Below, one piece after another: positions 17,850 through 26,638 of a stretch of DNA of 49,347 bases. Under the pieces are notes generated by a model. It worked only from the letters and a program-made list of their open reading frames with translations, did not search any database and had not been told where the DNA came from. The stretch is from the NCBI GenBank assembly GCA_002390485.1, contig DGPO01000055.1, positions 12,591 to 61,937 on the forward strand, read 5' to 3'. Both the position numbers and the translations under genes were made by a program. The DNA is from Halieaceae bacterium UBA4438. Lineage in GTDB: Bacteria > Pseudomonadota > Gammaproteobacteria > Pseudomonadales > Halieaceae. Positions within the stretch are counted from its first letter, which is position 1. Each line of letters starts with the position of its first letter.

Positions 17850-18583
17850 GTTTGAGTCGCGTAAATGATCTTCACTTTCTGCTGCTCAGCCAGTGGCGTT
17901 AGGAGCTCAGCCACCCGATCAACAGAGTTGTTTTGCTCAGAGATATGACCCGCGATCACAACACGCGGTGCCAAATCGCCCAGAGCGGTCAGCATGGTGG
18001 TCGCCTGTTCATTGTTTAAGTGCCCAAAGTCCCCTGAGACTCTGCGCTTTAAGACAGCGGGATAAGGCCCACGTCGCAACATCTCCAAGTCATGATTAAA
18101 CTCGAGCAATAGGAGATCACACCCCTTATAAGCCTCTAAGACGTGGGGCGATACCCAACCCAAATCGGTGAGCACACCCACACAAGACGCACCAAAGTGA
18201 AAACGGTATTGCACCGGCTCTCGCGCATCGTGAGGCACCGTAATCGCGTTGACCTCTATATCGCCAATCGTGAAGCTGGAATCGCTGTCGATGCGCACCA
18301 GCGAGCGTACGGCGTCGAGTTTTCCTGACGCCACGGTGCCATGTGTCGCAAACACCTGTGCCCCAGCAGCTTTTGCCACCGCAGCCACCCCCCCGATATG
18401 ATCTGAGTGCTCGTGCGTCACCAAAATGGCATCAATATCGGAGATATCAACACCCAGCTGCGGCAAACGTACAAGCATCTCCCGAACAGGGAATCCGCAA
18501 TCGATGAGAATAGTGGTCTCGTCAGTCGCCACCAGCGTTGCATTGCCCTTGCTGCCTGAGCCAACCGAGGCAAGGCGCAACAT
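17792..18583 (-). CDS. MBL-fold metallohydrolase (YycJ/WalJ-like)
   Basis: A 263-residue metallo-beta-lactamase-fold protein with the zinc motif THEHSDHIGG (H-x-H-x-D-H, about residues 56-65), VPHDAREPVQYRF, a VLTDLGWVSPHV strand, LLEFNHDLEM and the late GHLNNEQA and AGHISEQNN histidines. This is the YycJ/WalJ-like subgroup, predicted 5'-exonuclease-type or phosphodiesterase enzymes; the substrate is unknown. It starts at the last base of bamC (TAATG-type overlap), and the order dapA-bamC-MBL is conserved in Pseudomonas. The last 58 bp are antisense to the acyltransferase gene. Confidence 0.88.
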   Translation of the reverse strand: MLRLASVGSGSKGNATLVATDETTILIDCGFPVREMLVRLPQLGVDISDIDAILVTHEHSDHIGGVAAVAKAAGAQVFATHGTVASGKLDAVRSLVRIDSDSSFTIGDIEVNAITVPHDAREPVQYRFHFGASCVGVLTDLGWVSPHVLEAYKGCDLLLLEFNHDLEMLRRGPYPAVLKRRVSGDFGHLNNEQATTMLTALGDLAPRVVIAGHISEQNNSVDRVAELLTPLAEQQKVKIIYATQTQGFGWTTSESSGGVSRVA

Positions 18584-19641
18584 TACGTGATATTGCCCTG
18601 GAGAAGTGTCAGAAGACCCTGTTGTTCCAACTGGCTGATCGACTGACCTTCAGCACCTAGAACGTTAATCGTAACCTGCGATACCGTCTGTGTTGTCAGC
18701 TGTACCCGAAACTCCTTACCGATCAGAGGGTCATCGTCTTCACTACCGAACATCCAGCCGAACCACCCAGCACCGTCCTCACCCTCTGGCCCCAGATAAG
18801 TGACGTAGAACAGTCCAGCACTGCGATTCTTGTCGTCGAGTCGAAAGCCCGCGTCGGTAAACCCTTTTTCCGTGGCCGCCCAGGCGCGATTGAAGGGAAG
18901 TTCGAGCCGCAGGCGCGCACCATCAGCGGATTCTTCGAGTGCAATGCGCCCGGCACCGGTCATGGCTTTTTCCGCCATCATGGACACGGGTGCGGACTCC
19001 GCACTGTTGGCGATAAATTGCGCAATATTGCGAAGCATCGTTTGCTCAAGGTCGGCGTCGTCAGAGTTTTCTGGCCAGCGACCGACATCAATATCCTTGG
19101 CCGTGTTTTGTTGCAGTACGTGGAGTTCAGACGTGTTGCGTTGAACACCTGAGTCGACCCTAAATCGGAACCGCGCTTCTAAGCTGCGGTCCTCGAGTAA
19201 TACAAATCCGGTGTCAATCAGTCCGCCCGTCGCATCAACACCCACTACGTCAATGCCACTGCTCACAAGAAACGCGCGCACTTGAGGCCACAGTTGTCCG
19301 GGAGGCACATTAACCACGGCCCAACTGCTGTTGCCAAGCCGCTGCAAGCGCACCGCGTCGAGCTGAGAGCCTGCGGTTAACGGCGCAGGTCGTGGCGCCT
19401 GACCGGTAACAGGAATCGTAAGATTCACTGCAACCTCGGGAATCGGGAACGCTTGTTGAATCGCCTCCGAGTCCAGGTCTTCAGGAACCGTCATCGGATC
19501 AGCTTCGATCGCTGTTTCATAGTCTCCCGCAAGCTCTAATTCTGTTTCCCACGGGATGATACTGCCCGACTCGGGGAGCAAACTGCAGCCTGCCAGCCAG
19601 ACCATCAAAACGGTTGCTAATGTGGTTTTCACTCTACGCAT
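18583..19641 (-). CDS. bamC: outer-membrane assembly lipoprotein BamC
   Basis: BamC (NlpB) is a lipoprotein subunit of the BAM complex, which inserts beta-barrel proteins into the outer membrane. The 352-residue protein has a signal peptide with lipobox LAGC (Cys19), a long unstructured N-terminal segment (residues 20-90), and two helix-grip domains: about 100-215 (NSSWAVVNVPPGQLWPQVRA) and 240-352 (LRLELPFNRAWAATEKGFTD). It overlaps the end of dapA by 13 bp and the start of the MBL gene by one base. The dapA-bamC pairing is the standard gammaproteobacterial arrangement and supports the call despite the fast-evolving sequence. Confidence 0.9.
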   Translation of the reverse strand: MRRVKTTLATVLMVWLAGCSLLPESGSIIPWETELELAGDYETAIEADPMTVPEDLDSEAIQQAFPIPEVAVNLTIPVTGQAPRPAPLTAGSQLDAVRLQRLGNSSWAVVNVPPGQLWPQVRAFLVSSGIDVVGVDATGGLIDTGFVLLEDRSLEARFRFRVDSGVQRNTSELHVLQQNTAKDIDVGRWPENSDDADLEQTMLRNIAQFIANSAESAPVSMMAEKAMTGAGRIALEESADGARLRLELPFNRAWAATEKGFTDAGFRLDDKNRSAGLFYVTYLGPEGEDGAGWFGWMFGSEDDDPLIGKEFRVQLTTQTVSQVTINVLGAEGQSISQLEQQGLLTLLQGNIT

Positions 19642-20501
19642 TCTTCAATCGCCTTGGTCAGCTCGCCCCTGTACTGCTCAGACAGCGGCATCAGCGGTAA
19701 TCTCATAGTAGGATCGATCAGCCCCATGTGGCCCATCGCATATTTAACTGGAATTGGGTTCGACTCAAGAAACAACGTCTTGTGCAGTGGCCGAATCGTG
19801 GCATCGACGGCTCGCGCGCCGGCATGGTCGCCACCCAGAGCCAAACGGCACATTTCCGCCATTTTCGCGGGTGCCACGTTTGCCGTAACCGAAATACACC
19901 CCTTTGCGCCCGCCTCCAACAAATCACAGGTCGTGCCGTCATCGCCCGAGTACACCGCAAACCCTTCGGGCAGTGACTTAATCAGCGATGCCCCTCGTGC
20001 AACGTCGCCAGTTGCATCCTTTAAACCCACAATATTTTCCACCTGGCTTAAGCGCAGCGTTGTCTCAGCCGATAAATCGCACCCGGTTCGCGAGGGGACA
20101 TTGTAGAGAATAATCGGCAAGTTAATGGCTTCAGCGACCGACTTGAAGTGCTGGTATAGGCCTTCTTGCGAGGGTTTGTTGTAATAAGGCGTGACCAACA
20201 ACGCGCAGTCAGCACCGCCTTCAGCCGCCGCGACCGTAAGCTCAACGGCCTCGAGCGTGGAGTTGGATCCTGTACCGGCCATAATCGGAATTCTGCCGCC
20301 GGCATGGCTCACACCAAAACGTATGACCTCCCGGTGCTCCGGGTGACTTAAGGTCGAACTTTCACCGGTGGTGCCCACGAGTCCGAGTGCCGCGGTGCCA
20401 TTCTCAATGTGAAAATCGATCAGTCGTTCGAGCGTTCGCCAATCGACATCACCCGATTCTGTCATCGGTGTTACCAGCGCAACTATGCTTCCGGTTATCA
20501 T
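19629..20501 (-). CDS. dapA: 4-hydroxy-tetrahydrodipicolinate synthase
   Basis: DapA condenses pyruvate with aspartate semialdehyde, the first step of the diaminopimelate/lysine pathway. The 290-residue TIM-barrel protein starts MITGSIVALVTPM; this ATG has GGAG seven bases upstream, while 18 extra codons upstream are non-homologous. Motifs: GTTGESSTLSHPEH (substrate loop), LLVTPYYNKPSQEGLY, ILYNVPSRTG with the catalytic Tyr and Arg, and the Schiff-base lysine in GLKDATGD. Together with dapC, dapD and dapE the window carries four genes of the succinylase pathway in two places. Confidence 0.96.
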   Translation of the reverse strand: MITGSIVALVTPMTESGDVDWRTLERLIDFHIENGTAALGLVGTTGESSTLSHPEHREVIRFGVSHAGGRIPIMAGTGSNSTLEAVELTVAAAEGGADCALLVTPYYNKPSQEGLYQHFKSVAEAINLPIILYNVPSRTGCDLSAETTLRLSQVENIVGLKDATGDVARGASLIKSLPEGFAVYSGDDGTTCDLLEAGAKGCISVTANVAPAKMAEMCRLALGGDHAGARAVDATIRPLHKTLFLESNPIPVKYAMGHMGLIDPTMRLPLMPLSEQYRGELTKAIEECVE

Positions 20502-20543
20502 CGGTGTACTCCAGCGATGGGAAAATTCGAGGTGAGGATCAAC

Positions 20544-21104
20544 ATGGTGCGGCAATTATCCATTTCGAGAGCAGTTTCACAACCTGAATTACTGACGCTC
20601 AGGGGCGTCAGCTCTCTGTTTCTTTTATTTATGGTCGTTTTGACAGCGCCCAGTGCGATGAGTTCCGAATTTGAAGTCCAAATTCAGTCACTCACTGCCA
20701 TCGACCGGCAGTATATGGGGGAACAGAGAAAAACCGTTGAAGGACTTGCAAACCGACTGGGCCGACGAGTTTCAGGCATTGCCACGCGCGACCTGAACAC
20801 GCTACAAGAAATCATCGACCGTCGCTGGGTGGACGCCGAGGATGTCCAAACGCAACAAGCTTTGGGCATCGTTTTTGGCGACCTGCTTGCTGAAGAACTA
20901 GACTTTGACTGGGTGATTTACCGAGACAAGAAAGGTCGCTCACGAGCACTGCGCTATCGCGAGGAGGATATTTATGTGTTTCCAATCACCCTCATCTCTC
21001 GACGTCTATCAGCCGGAGCGGCACTAAGTGTCGCTTCATTGTTCGAGGAACAACTGCAAAAGCAGCGACCCAAGCTACCCGGTGCTCGCTGGATGCCCGA
21101 TTAG
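20544..21104 (+). CDS. exported DUF3806-type protein
   Basis: A 186-residue protein with an N-terminal signal peptide (hydrophobic FLLFMVVLTAPSAMSS, cleavage likely after an Ala or Ser near residue 40) and a domain resembling DUF3806. The domain includes LGRRVSGIATRDLNTLQEII, WVDAEDVQTQQALGIVFGDL and VFPITLISRRLSAGAALSV. Its function is unknown; the periplasm is the likely location. The ATG at 20544 is chosen for its SD (GAGG, six bases upstream) and because it starts the signal peptide. It is divergent from dapA (42 bp gap). Its stop abuts the stop of the convergent Nudix gene with no intervening base. Confidence 0.72.
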   Translation: MVRQLSISRAVSQPELLTLRGVSSLFLLFMVVLTAPSAMSSEFEVQIQSLTAIDRQYMGEQRKTVEGLANRLGRRVSGIATRDLNTLQEIIDRRWVDAEDVQTQQALGIVFGDLLAEELDFDWVIYRDKKGRSRALRYREEDIYVFPITLISRRLSAGAALSVASLFEEQLQKQRPKLPGARWMPD

Positions 21105-21815
21105 TTAAGGGCTTGAGTACTCGTAACTGCGCTCATACGCGATCACACCGTCGGACCACTGTGCGCGATGGCGCTCGCCGGTTGCCTGTGGATTAGCGTC
21201 TTCGTAGCCGGCGTCACCGGGATACAGCATGACCACATTTTTTTCAGCTTGCGCACAGACTTTCGGGAAAAAATAGGGTGGCACCCTCGAGGCAACCGCA
21301 TTGAGAATCTGCGCGACAGACGTTTGATGTGCCAAGTCTTGGAGGCTTACAACTGTGGGCGGAGGCAGTCGGAGCGCACCCCGCTCATGCTCCTCAATCG
21401 CCGTTTGAGGACTCACCCAGCGTGACTCAACCATTTCTTCGCCATCGACCCTGACTGCCGCATTCTCGGGAAGTCGAGCCACGTAAAACCAGGTGGCAAA
21501 CCGGCGCGCCATTCCCGCCGGCGTTAGCCAGTGCGAAAAACAAATGAGTTCCGACGTGTTCAGCACAATAGCCGCTTCTTCGTGCAACTCTCGTACAGCT
21601 GCATTCGCGGCTTGCTCAACCTCCCTGGGCGCTGCGTCACCGGCCTCAACCTTTCCACCGGGGAACATCCAAACATCACCCATATTTTTTGCCTGGGGGT
21701 TGCGCTTCAATAAGAGTACTTCTGGCCCATTCAGTGCGTCGCGAAGCAGTAAAACAGTCCCCGCAACAATCGCGCCCTCGCGATCGTCATTGGGCAGTTC
21801 AATGTCAGTAAGCAT
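21105..21815 (-). CDS. Nudix hydrolase (NUDT19/NUDT7-like)
   Basis: A 236-residue Nudix protein. The catalytic half-box RELHEEAAI with its preceding E-x7 spacing is intact, but the GG-K-V-E-A-G half is separated from it by extra residues (DAAPREVEQAANAAV), the arrangement of eukaryotic NUDT19-like enzymes that hydrolyse CoA derivatives. The substrate is not determined by sequence alone. The ATG at 21815 is preferred over a TTG 12 bases upstream; it overlaps the sppA stop by 11 bp, so the pair is coupled. The C-terminal 70 residues (PPYFFPKVCAQAEKNVVML...) are outside the Nudix fold. Confidence 0.85.
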   Translation of the reverse strand: MLTDIELPNDDREGAIVAGTVLLLRDALNGPEVLLLKRNPQAKNMGDVWMFPGGKVEAGDAAPREVEQAANAAVRELHEEAAIVLNTSELICFSHWLTPAGMARRFATWFYVARLPENAAVRVDGEEMVESRWVSPQTAIEEHERGALRLPPPTVVSLQDLAHQTSVAQILNAVASRVPPYFFPKVCAQAEKNVVMLYPGDAGYEDANPQATGERHRAQWSDGVIAYERSYEYSSP

Positions 21816-23616
21816 AGTTACAGGCAAAGCACTGCAGGTAGGTGTGCTTGGGGTCTTTAAACTGCGACATCATGACGAACGGCTCATGAATGGGCGCAAG
21901 CCAGGCCAGTGCTGTGCCCACAGGCTGGGGCACTGAGATCCCAAAGCTGTTTCCTAACTCCTCGAGTATGAGCTGCTGAGGCGTGATGGGCATGCCGAAA
22001 CGTCTCGTCTCGTAAGCGTCTAATTGTGCAAGCGCTGCCGCAGAGGAGATTGCATCGTCAAGACCACCCAGCTGATCAACCAGTCCAATCTCTTGAGCGT
22101 CTCGTCCGATCCAAACCTTGCCGCCCGCAAGCGCATCCACCTCGGCAAGGCTCATGTCTCTCGACACAGAAACCAGCGACAAAAAGTCATTGTAAACACC
22201 GTTAATAACCGCTTGAAAGATTCGCTCTGAATGCTCATCCAGTCCGCGACTCGGATCAAAACTACCGGCCATTGTAGTTGTCCCCACGCCGTCCACCGTG
22301 GCACCCACGTAATCAAAAACACCCTCAATCGTTGGGAAAACTGCAAAAGCGCCAATACTGCCGGTGATTGTCGTTGGCATGGCCCAAATTTCATCAGCTG
22401 CAGCGGCGATCCAGTAGCCTCCGGAGGCTGCTGCCCCACCCATGGAAACGACAATGGGTACGCCATCAGCGGCTATAGCATTGACTTTTGAGCGAATCAC
22501 TTCGGATGCAAACACGCTGCCACCCCCCGAGTTAATTCTCAAGACTATAGCCGCAGCCTCGTCCTCGACGGCGCGCTCGAGCTGCTCCACGACCGTGTCA
22601 CTGCCGGCCGAGCCCTGCGAACTGTTACCGGGCACCAACGTGCCCTCGATAGGCACAACCGCGATCAACGGCATCTCGCTATCAATGGGTTCGCGTATAT
22701 CCGCCACGTAACGTTTAAGGCCGACGACTTCCAGCTCACCGTCTGCGTCCATGGCATCGACGATCTTCAGAATGTGCGCTTCACGTTCATCACCGTGTAA
22801 CAGCGCATCCACGTAGCCCTCAGCCAAAAAAGTCTCCGCTAAGTCACCACCGTGTGACTCAAGTCGACTCGGGAAATCATTGACAAAGCGAGTGACCTCA
22901 CCCGGCTCCTTGCCTCTACCTGCCTCTACGACAGCGGTGTAATCGCCCCAAAGGCTGTCCAACCATTTGGCCACAACTGTACGCTCTTGGGCCGACATAT
23001 CGTCACGCATAAAAGGCTCGACCGCAGACTTATTATCGCCTGCCCTAAAGACGTGGAAGTTCACTTTTACATTATCGAGGAATTGCTTCAGGTACGTGCG
23101 GTAGACGCCAAATCCCATAAGACTGACACCGCCCTCGGGATGCAAGACGATCTCATCCGCCTGCGAGGCGAGAAGGTACTGCGACTGCGTAAAGTAATCA
23201 CCAACAGCAACAATAGGCTTCCCGCTGTCTGAGAACCGATCTAACGCGTCGATAATCTCCATCGCTTGACTCGTCGAGGGACCCATTAGGTTCTCAAGAT
23301 CCAATACGATTGAGGTGATTCGGTCATCCTGAGCCGCCGCATCGATCCCTTCGATCACGGTCGCAAGCAGTGTCTCGCCCGCGAGATCATTTGCGAACAA
23401 CGCATCCAGCGGCTCCAGCGGCGCTCTACTCTCAACCAGCGTGCCGCTTGGCGCAATCAGCAGACCCGCCTTTTCGGGCAATGGTGCAGGCGTCCCCTCA
23501 GACACACCGACCGATAAGGCAACAAGGAAAACACCGACAAACACCAGCGGGACGAGAACCGTAATGGCCTTGCTGATACCGGAAAGAATGCGCCATATGG
23601 CCTTTAACAAATCCAT
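21805..23616 (-). CDS. sppA: signal peptide peptidase SppA, long (67K) type
   Basis: SppA is a membrane-anchored Ser/Lys-dyad protease that degrades cleaved signal peptides. The 603-residue length is the duplicated E. coli-type form. One membrane helix lies at about residues 18-38. The N-terminal half supplies the general-base lysine in GDNKSAVEPF (Lys196) and the C-terminal half the nucleophile in GGAAASGGYW (Ser398), with INSGGGSVFASE preceding it. The next gene upstream (DUF2069) ends three bp before this start, and the Nudix gene overlaps the end. Confidence 0.94.
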   Translation of the reverse strand: MDLLKAIWRILSGISKAITVLVPLVFVGVFLVALSVGVSEGTPAPLPEKAGLLIAPSGTLVESRAPLEPLDALFANDLAGETLLATVIEGIDAAAQDDRITSIVLDLENLMGPSTSQAMEIIDALDRFSDSGKPIVAVGDYFTQSQYLLASQADEIVLHPEGGVSLMGFGVYRTYLKQFLDNVKVNFHVFRAGDNKSAVEPFMRDDMSAQERTVVAKWLDSLWGDYTAVVEAGRGKEPGEVTRFVNDFPSRLESHGGDLAETFLAEGYVDALLHGDEREAHILKIVDAMDADGELEVVGLKRYVADIREPIDSEMPLIAVVPIEGTLVPGNSSQGSAGSDTVVEQLERAVEDEAAAIVLRINSGGGSVFASEVIRSKVNAIAADGVPIVVSMGGAAASGGYWIAAAADEIWAMPTTITGSIGAFAVFPTIEGVFDYVGATVDGVGTTTMAGSFDPSRGLDEHSERIFQAVINGVYNDFLSLVSVSRDMSLAEVDALAGGKVWIGRDAQEIGLVDQLGGLDDAISSAAALAQLDAYETRRFGMPITPQQLILEELGNSFGISVPQPVGTALAWLAPIHEPFVMMSQFKDPKHTYLQCFACNYAY

Positions 23617-23619
23617 TTC

Positions 23620-24596
<977 letters not shown>

Positions 24597-24660
24597 CTAC
24601 CTCTACACTGCATCATCATGAGCCCATTTTAGCATGCCGACGCAAAGGTTCAGAGCGCGC

Positions 24661-24666
24661 TATAAT
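24661..24666 (+). promoter_or_regulatory. candidate -10 box for the TlpA-like gene
   Basis: A perfect TATAAT lies 27 bases before the ATG at 24693 in the 99-bp divergent gap after wrbA. No convincing -35 hexamer is seen 16-18 bp upstream, so it may be weak or activator-dependent. AAGGTGACTC supplies the ribosome site. Confidence 0.4.
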
Positions 24667-24692
24667 TATCTCGCTCTCAAAGGTGACTCCCA

Positions 24693-25106
24693 ATGCGTGA
24701 AACACTCCTCATTGTTCTCTGTCTTAGCTGCATAGGATGCACGTCGGACGACCCAATGACTCAGCCAGACCGCTGGAAGGTCGTGAATTTTTGGGCGATA
24801 TGGTGCAAACCCTGTCGCGAAGAGATTCCTGAATTGCGCCGACTGGATGCGCGAGAAGACGTCTCTGTCTTGGGCGTGAACTTCGACGGCAAGCAAGGTG
24901 ACGATCTTGCCGCGGATGTTGCCAGCCTAGGAATCACCTTCCAAAACATCGAAGACCCTTCACAAGCACTGGGGTTGCCACGCCCAACCGTACTGCCCAC
25001 GACGCTGATCATTACGCCCTCGGGAGAGCTCGTTGCGACGTTGGTTGGACCGCAAACAATCGAGTCCCTCGAGGCCGCGATTCACCAAACCGAATCGGAT
25101 CAGTAA
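24693..25106 (+). CDS. TlpA-like thioredoxin-fold lipoprotein
   Basis: A 137-residue protein with an N-terminal hydrophobic signal ending in Cys16 (CIGC; the -3 position is unusual for a lipobox, so lipidation is likely but not sure). The thioredoxin domain has the redox site WCKPC (Cys38/Cys41) and a cis-proline in TVLPTTLII. TlpA/ResA-type proteins keep periplasmic cysteines reduced, for example in cytochrome c maturation; the partner is unknown here. It stands alone, divergent from wrbA and convergent with the queD-like gene. Confidence 0.82.
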   Translation: MRETLLIVLCLSCIGCTSDDPMTQPDRWKVVNFWAIWCKPCREEIPELRRLDAREDVSVLGVNFDGKQGDDLAADVASLGITFQNIEDPSQALGLPRPTVLPTTLIITPSGELVATLVGPQTIESLEAAIHQTESDQ

Positions 25107-25120
25107 CACCTTTTTTAAAC

Positions 25121-25147
25121 AAAAAAACGCCGGCTAAAAAGCCGGCG
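25121..25147 (-). terminator. rho-independent terminator on the minus strand
   Basis: An 8-bp stem CGCCGGCT/AGCCGGCG (25128-25147, four-base loop) is followed on the minus strand by seven T (25121-25127). It therefore ends minus-strand transcripts coming from the queD-like gene, about 150 bp past its stop. On the plus strand no T run follows, so it is at best a poor terminator for the TlpA-like gene. Confidence 0.8.
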
Positions 25148-25299
25148 AATTAAAGGAGCCACTCAAATCGGGAGATGATCACTCATCTGACCCTCAGACG
25201 TTTCCCTCGCGCTGCGCCCGCCGCAACGCCATCTGCTGGACATAGTTTAAGAACGCAATGAAACAGAAAAGTTCCAAAAAAAATAAAACTTTTTTTAAT
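25148..25299 (-). other. 152-bp region between queD-like stop and its terminator; possible tiny reading frame
   Basis: No recognised gene. It starts, on the minus strand, with A/T runs just after the queD-like stop. A short open frame (25194-25277) from a TTG would encode 27 residues with a hydrophobic start (MELFCFIAFLNYVQQ) and a basic end (MALRRAQREGNV); an internal ATG at 25232 is also possible. No SD precedes either start, so coding is not supported. It could equally be the 3' UTR of the queD-like mRNA or the source of a 3'-derived small RNA ending at the terminator. Confidence 0.2.
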
Positions 25300-25785
25300 T
25301 TATTCGCTAACGCGCCAGACGGCGGAGCCTGCCTGACCACTTCCCGAGGACACCGTCAGCTCGACCTCCACTAAATCGGGATCGTCAGCCAACCCGACGA
25401 GCTCATTGAGTAGTAAGTGCGATAGCTCCTCCACCGTGACATTCGCAACCGGTAGCACCCAGGTTTCATCACTGCGAAACTTAAGTACTGTCCCGTCAAA
25501 GGTGGCGTGTATTTCATCACCCTCGTGTGCCAGTGTTTGATAAGGCGAAAACTCGGGCAGCAACATGTATTCGTCGTATCGATCGCAAAGCGCTTTGATC
25601 CGTTTCTTGTAAACGTTGTAGTCCGCCGAAAACCCATTGTTTCCCATTTTTGCGACGATACGCACGGAGACAAAGTAGTTGTGTCCGTGTAGTCGCTCCC
25701 GCTCGGTCGCCGAAAAAATGGTGTAGTGAGCGGCGGAAAATTTATGTGCTTCTTTTTCAATGTGAAGCGTAGTCAATCGTGTCAA
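25300..25785 (-). CDS. 6-pyruvoyl-tetrahydropterin synthase/QueD-family protein with Glu in place of Cys (PTPS-III-like)
   Basis: A 161-residue tunnelling-fold pterin enzyme. Zinc ligands are visible in FSAAH (His20) and LHGHNY (His33, His35). In QueD and classical PTPS a catalytic cysteine precedes LHGH; here the segment is ATERERLHGHNY with no Cys, and a Glu sits three residues before the first His, the pattern of PTPS-III enzymes that make 6-hydroxymethyl-dihydropterin for folate. It could still serve queuosine or tetrahydrobiopterin-like synthesis. The TTG start is supported by AAAGGAA seven bases upstream. It is divergent from an SDR gene; a YhhQ-type transporter follows that SDR. I withhold the symbol queD because of the missing Cys. 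Confidence 0.75.
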   Translation of the reverse strand: MTRLTTLHIEKEAHKFSAAHYTIFSATERERLHGHNYFVSVRIVAKMGNNGFSADYNVYKKRIKALCDRYDEYMLLPEFSPYQTLAHEGDEIHATFDGTVLKFRSDETWVLPVANVTVEELSHLLLNELVGLADDPDLVEVELTVSSGSGQAGSAVWRVSE

Positions 25786-25886
25786 TGAACATTCCTTTTT
25801 TTGACGCTAAGAGCGGAATCAACAGTCGCATGATGGCAAAAAAGACCCCACAACCCCGAGTAAGCAATCCTAGCCGATGATTGTCG

Positions 25887-25902
25887 CGTAGGATAACCTG
25901 CG
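25887..25902. promoter_or_regulatory. imperfect dyad in the divergent queD-like/SDR promoter region
   Basis: CGTAGG-ATAA-CCTGCG is a 6-bp inverted repeat with one mismatch, about 30 bases before the SDR start, inside the 145-bp divergent gap. It could be an operator for a regulator acting on both genes. No recognised consensus matches it, and such a short dyad can occur by chance. Confidence 0.2.
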
Positions 25903-25930
25903 ATTAAACAAGAGGTCTTTACAAATTCGT

Positions 25931-26638
25931 ATGAACGATACTGCCATTATTACAGGAGCCAGCTCGGGAATAGGTGCGGCCACTGCCGAGCAGTTCATAG
26001 CAAAGGGCTTTTCAGTTATTAATATTGCCAGACGCCCCAGCCCTGTGGCCGGCGTTGTCAACGTCGCGGCGGACCTCGGCTCTGACGAGGGTGCACTGCG
26101 AGCGGCGACCGAGTGCAAAGCACATTTGGCGGCGGATGGCGGGCGCATCACCCTGATCCATAACGCCTCACTGATGCTCAAAGACACCGCCAATGACTGT
26201 GAAACGCAGGCGCTGATGCGTGTAATGGCTGTTAATGTCCTGGCGGTAAACACGCTTAATCGTGAACTCATTGGCTCTATGGCGGCGGGGTCCAGTATTA
26301 TTTACGTGGGCTCTACGCTGTCAGAAAAAGCGGTCTCCGGCGCCTACAGTTACGTGATCAGTAAGCATGCCCAGCTCGGTCAAATGCGAGCGACGTGTCA
26401 AGATTTAAGTGGCTCAGGCATACACACGGCAATGGTTTGTCCTGGATTTACCGACACCGAGATGTTGAAGCAACATCTGGGTGGCGATGTCGACCTCATG
26501 CGCGAAATTGGCTCGCAAAACAGTTTTGGCCGACTCGTAAAACCTGAAGAAATTGCCAACGTGGTGGTTTGGGCCCACGAGAGTCCTGTGGCCAATGGCT
26601 CAGTTATTCACGCCAATCTGGGACAAAAGGAACATTGA
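25931..26638 (+). CDS. short-chain dehydrogenase/reductase
   Basis: A 235-residue classical SDR. The cofactor loop TGASSGIG is at residues 8-15, HNAS at 77-80, and the catalytic Ser128-Tyr141-Lys145 triad (VGSTLS, YVISK) is complete. ARRP after strand two suggests NADPH preference. The substrate is not evident. Its closest neighbour is a divergent pterin synthase homologue, and sepiapterin/dihydropteridine reductases are SDRs, so a pterin substrate is a reasonable inference only. The stop overlaps the TTG start of the downstream transporter (TTGA), so those two are cotranslated. Confidence 0.85.
   Translation: MNDTAIITGASSGIGAATAEQFIAKGFSVINIARRPSPVAGVVNVAADLGSDEGALRAATECKAHLAADGGRITLIHNASLMLKDTANDCETQALMRVMAVNVLAVNTLNRELIGSMAAGSSIIYVGSTLSEKAVSGAYSYVISKHAQLGQMRATCQDLSGSGIHTAMVCPGFTDTEMLKQHLGGDVDLMREIGSQNSFGRLVKPEEIANVVVWAHESPVANGSVIHANLGQKEH

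Noticed and set aside
20502..20555. 18-codon N-terminal extension of dapA
   Set aside because: MITGSIVALVTPM with a good SD is the family start; the extension is non-homologous and overlaps the divergent gene start.
25128..25147. Hairpin as a terminator for the TlpA-like gene on the plus strand
   Set aside because: No T run follows the stem on the plus strand; the T run is on the minus side only.
25786..25930. preQ1 or other riboswitch ahead of the queD-like or SDR gene
   Set aside because: No conserved riboswitch core or suitable pseudoknot sequence was recognised; only a short imperfect dyad is present.
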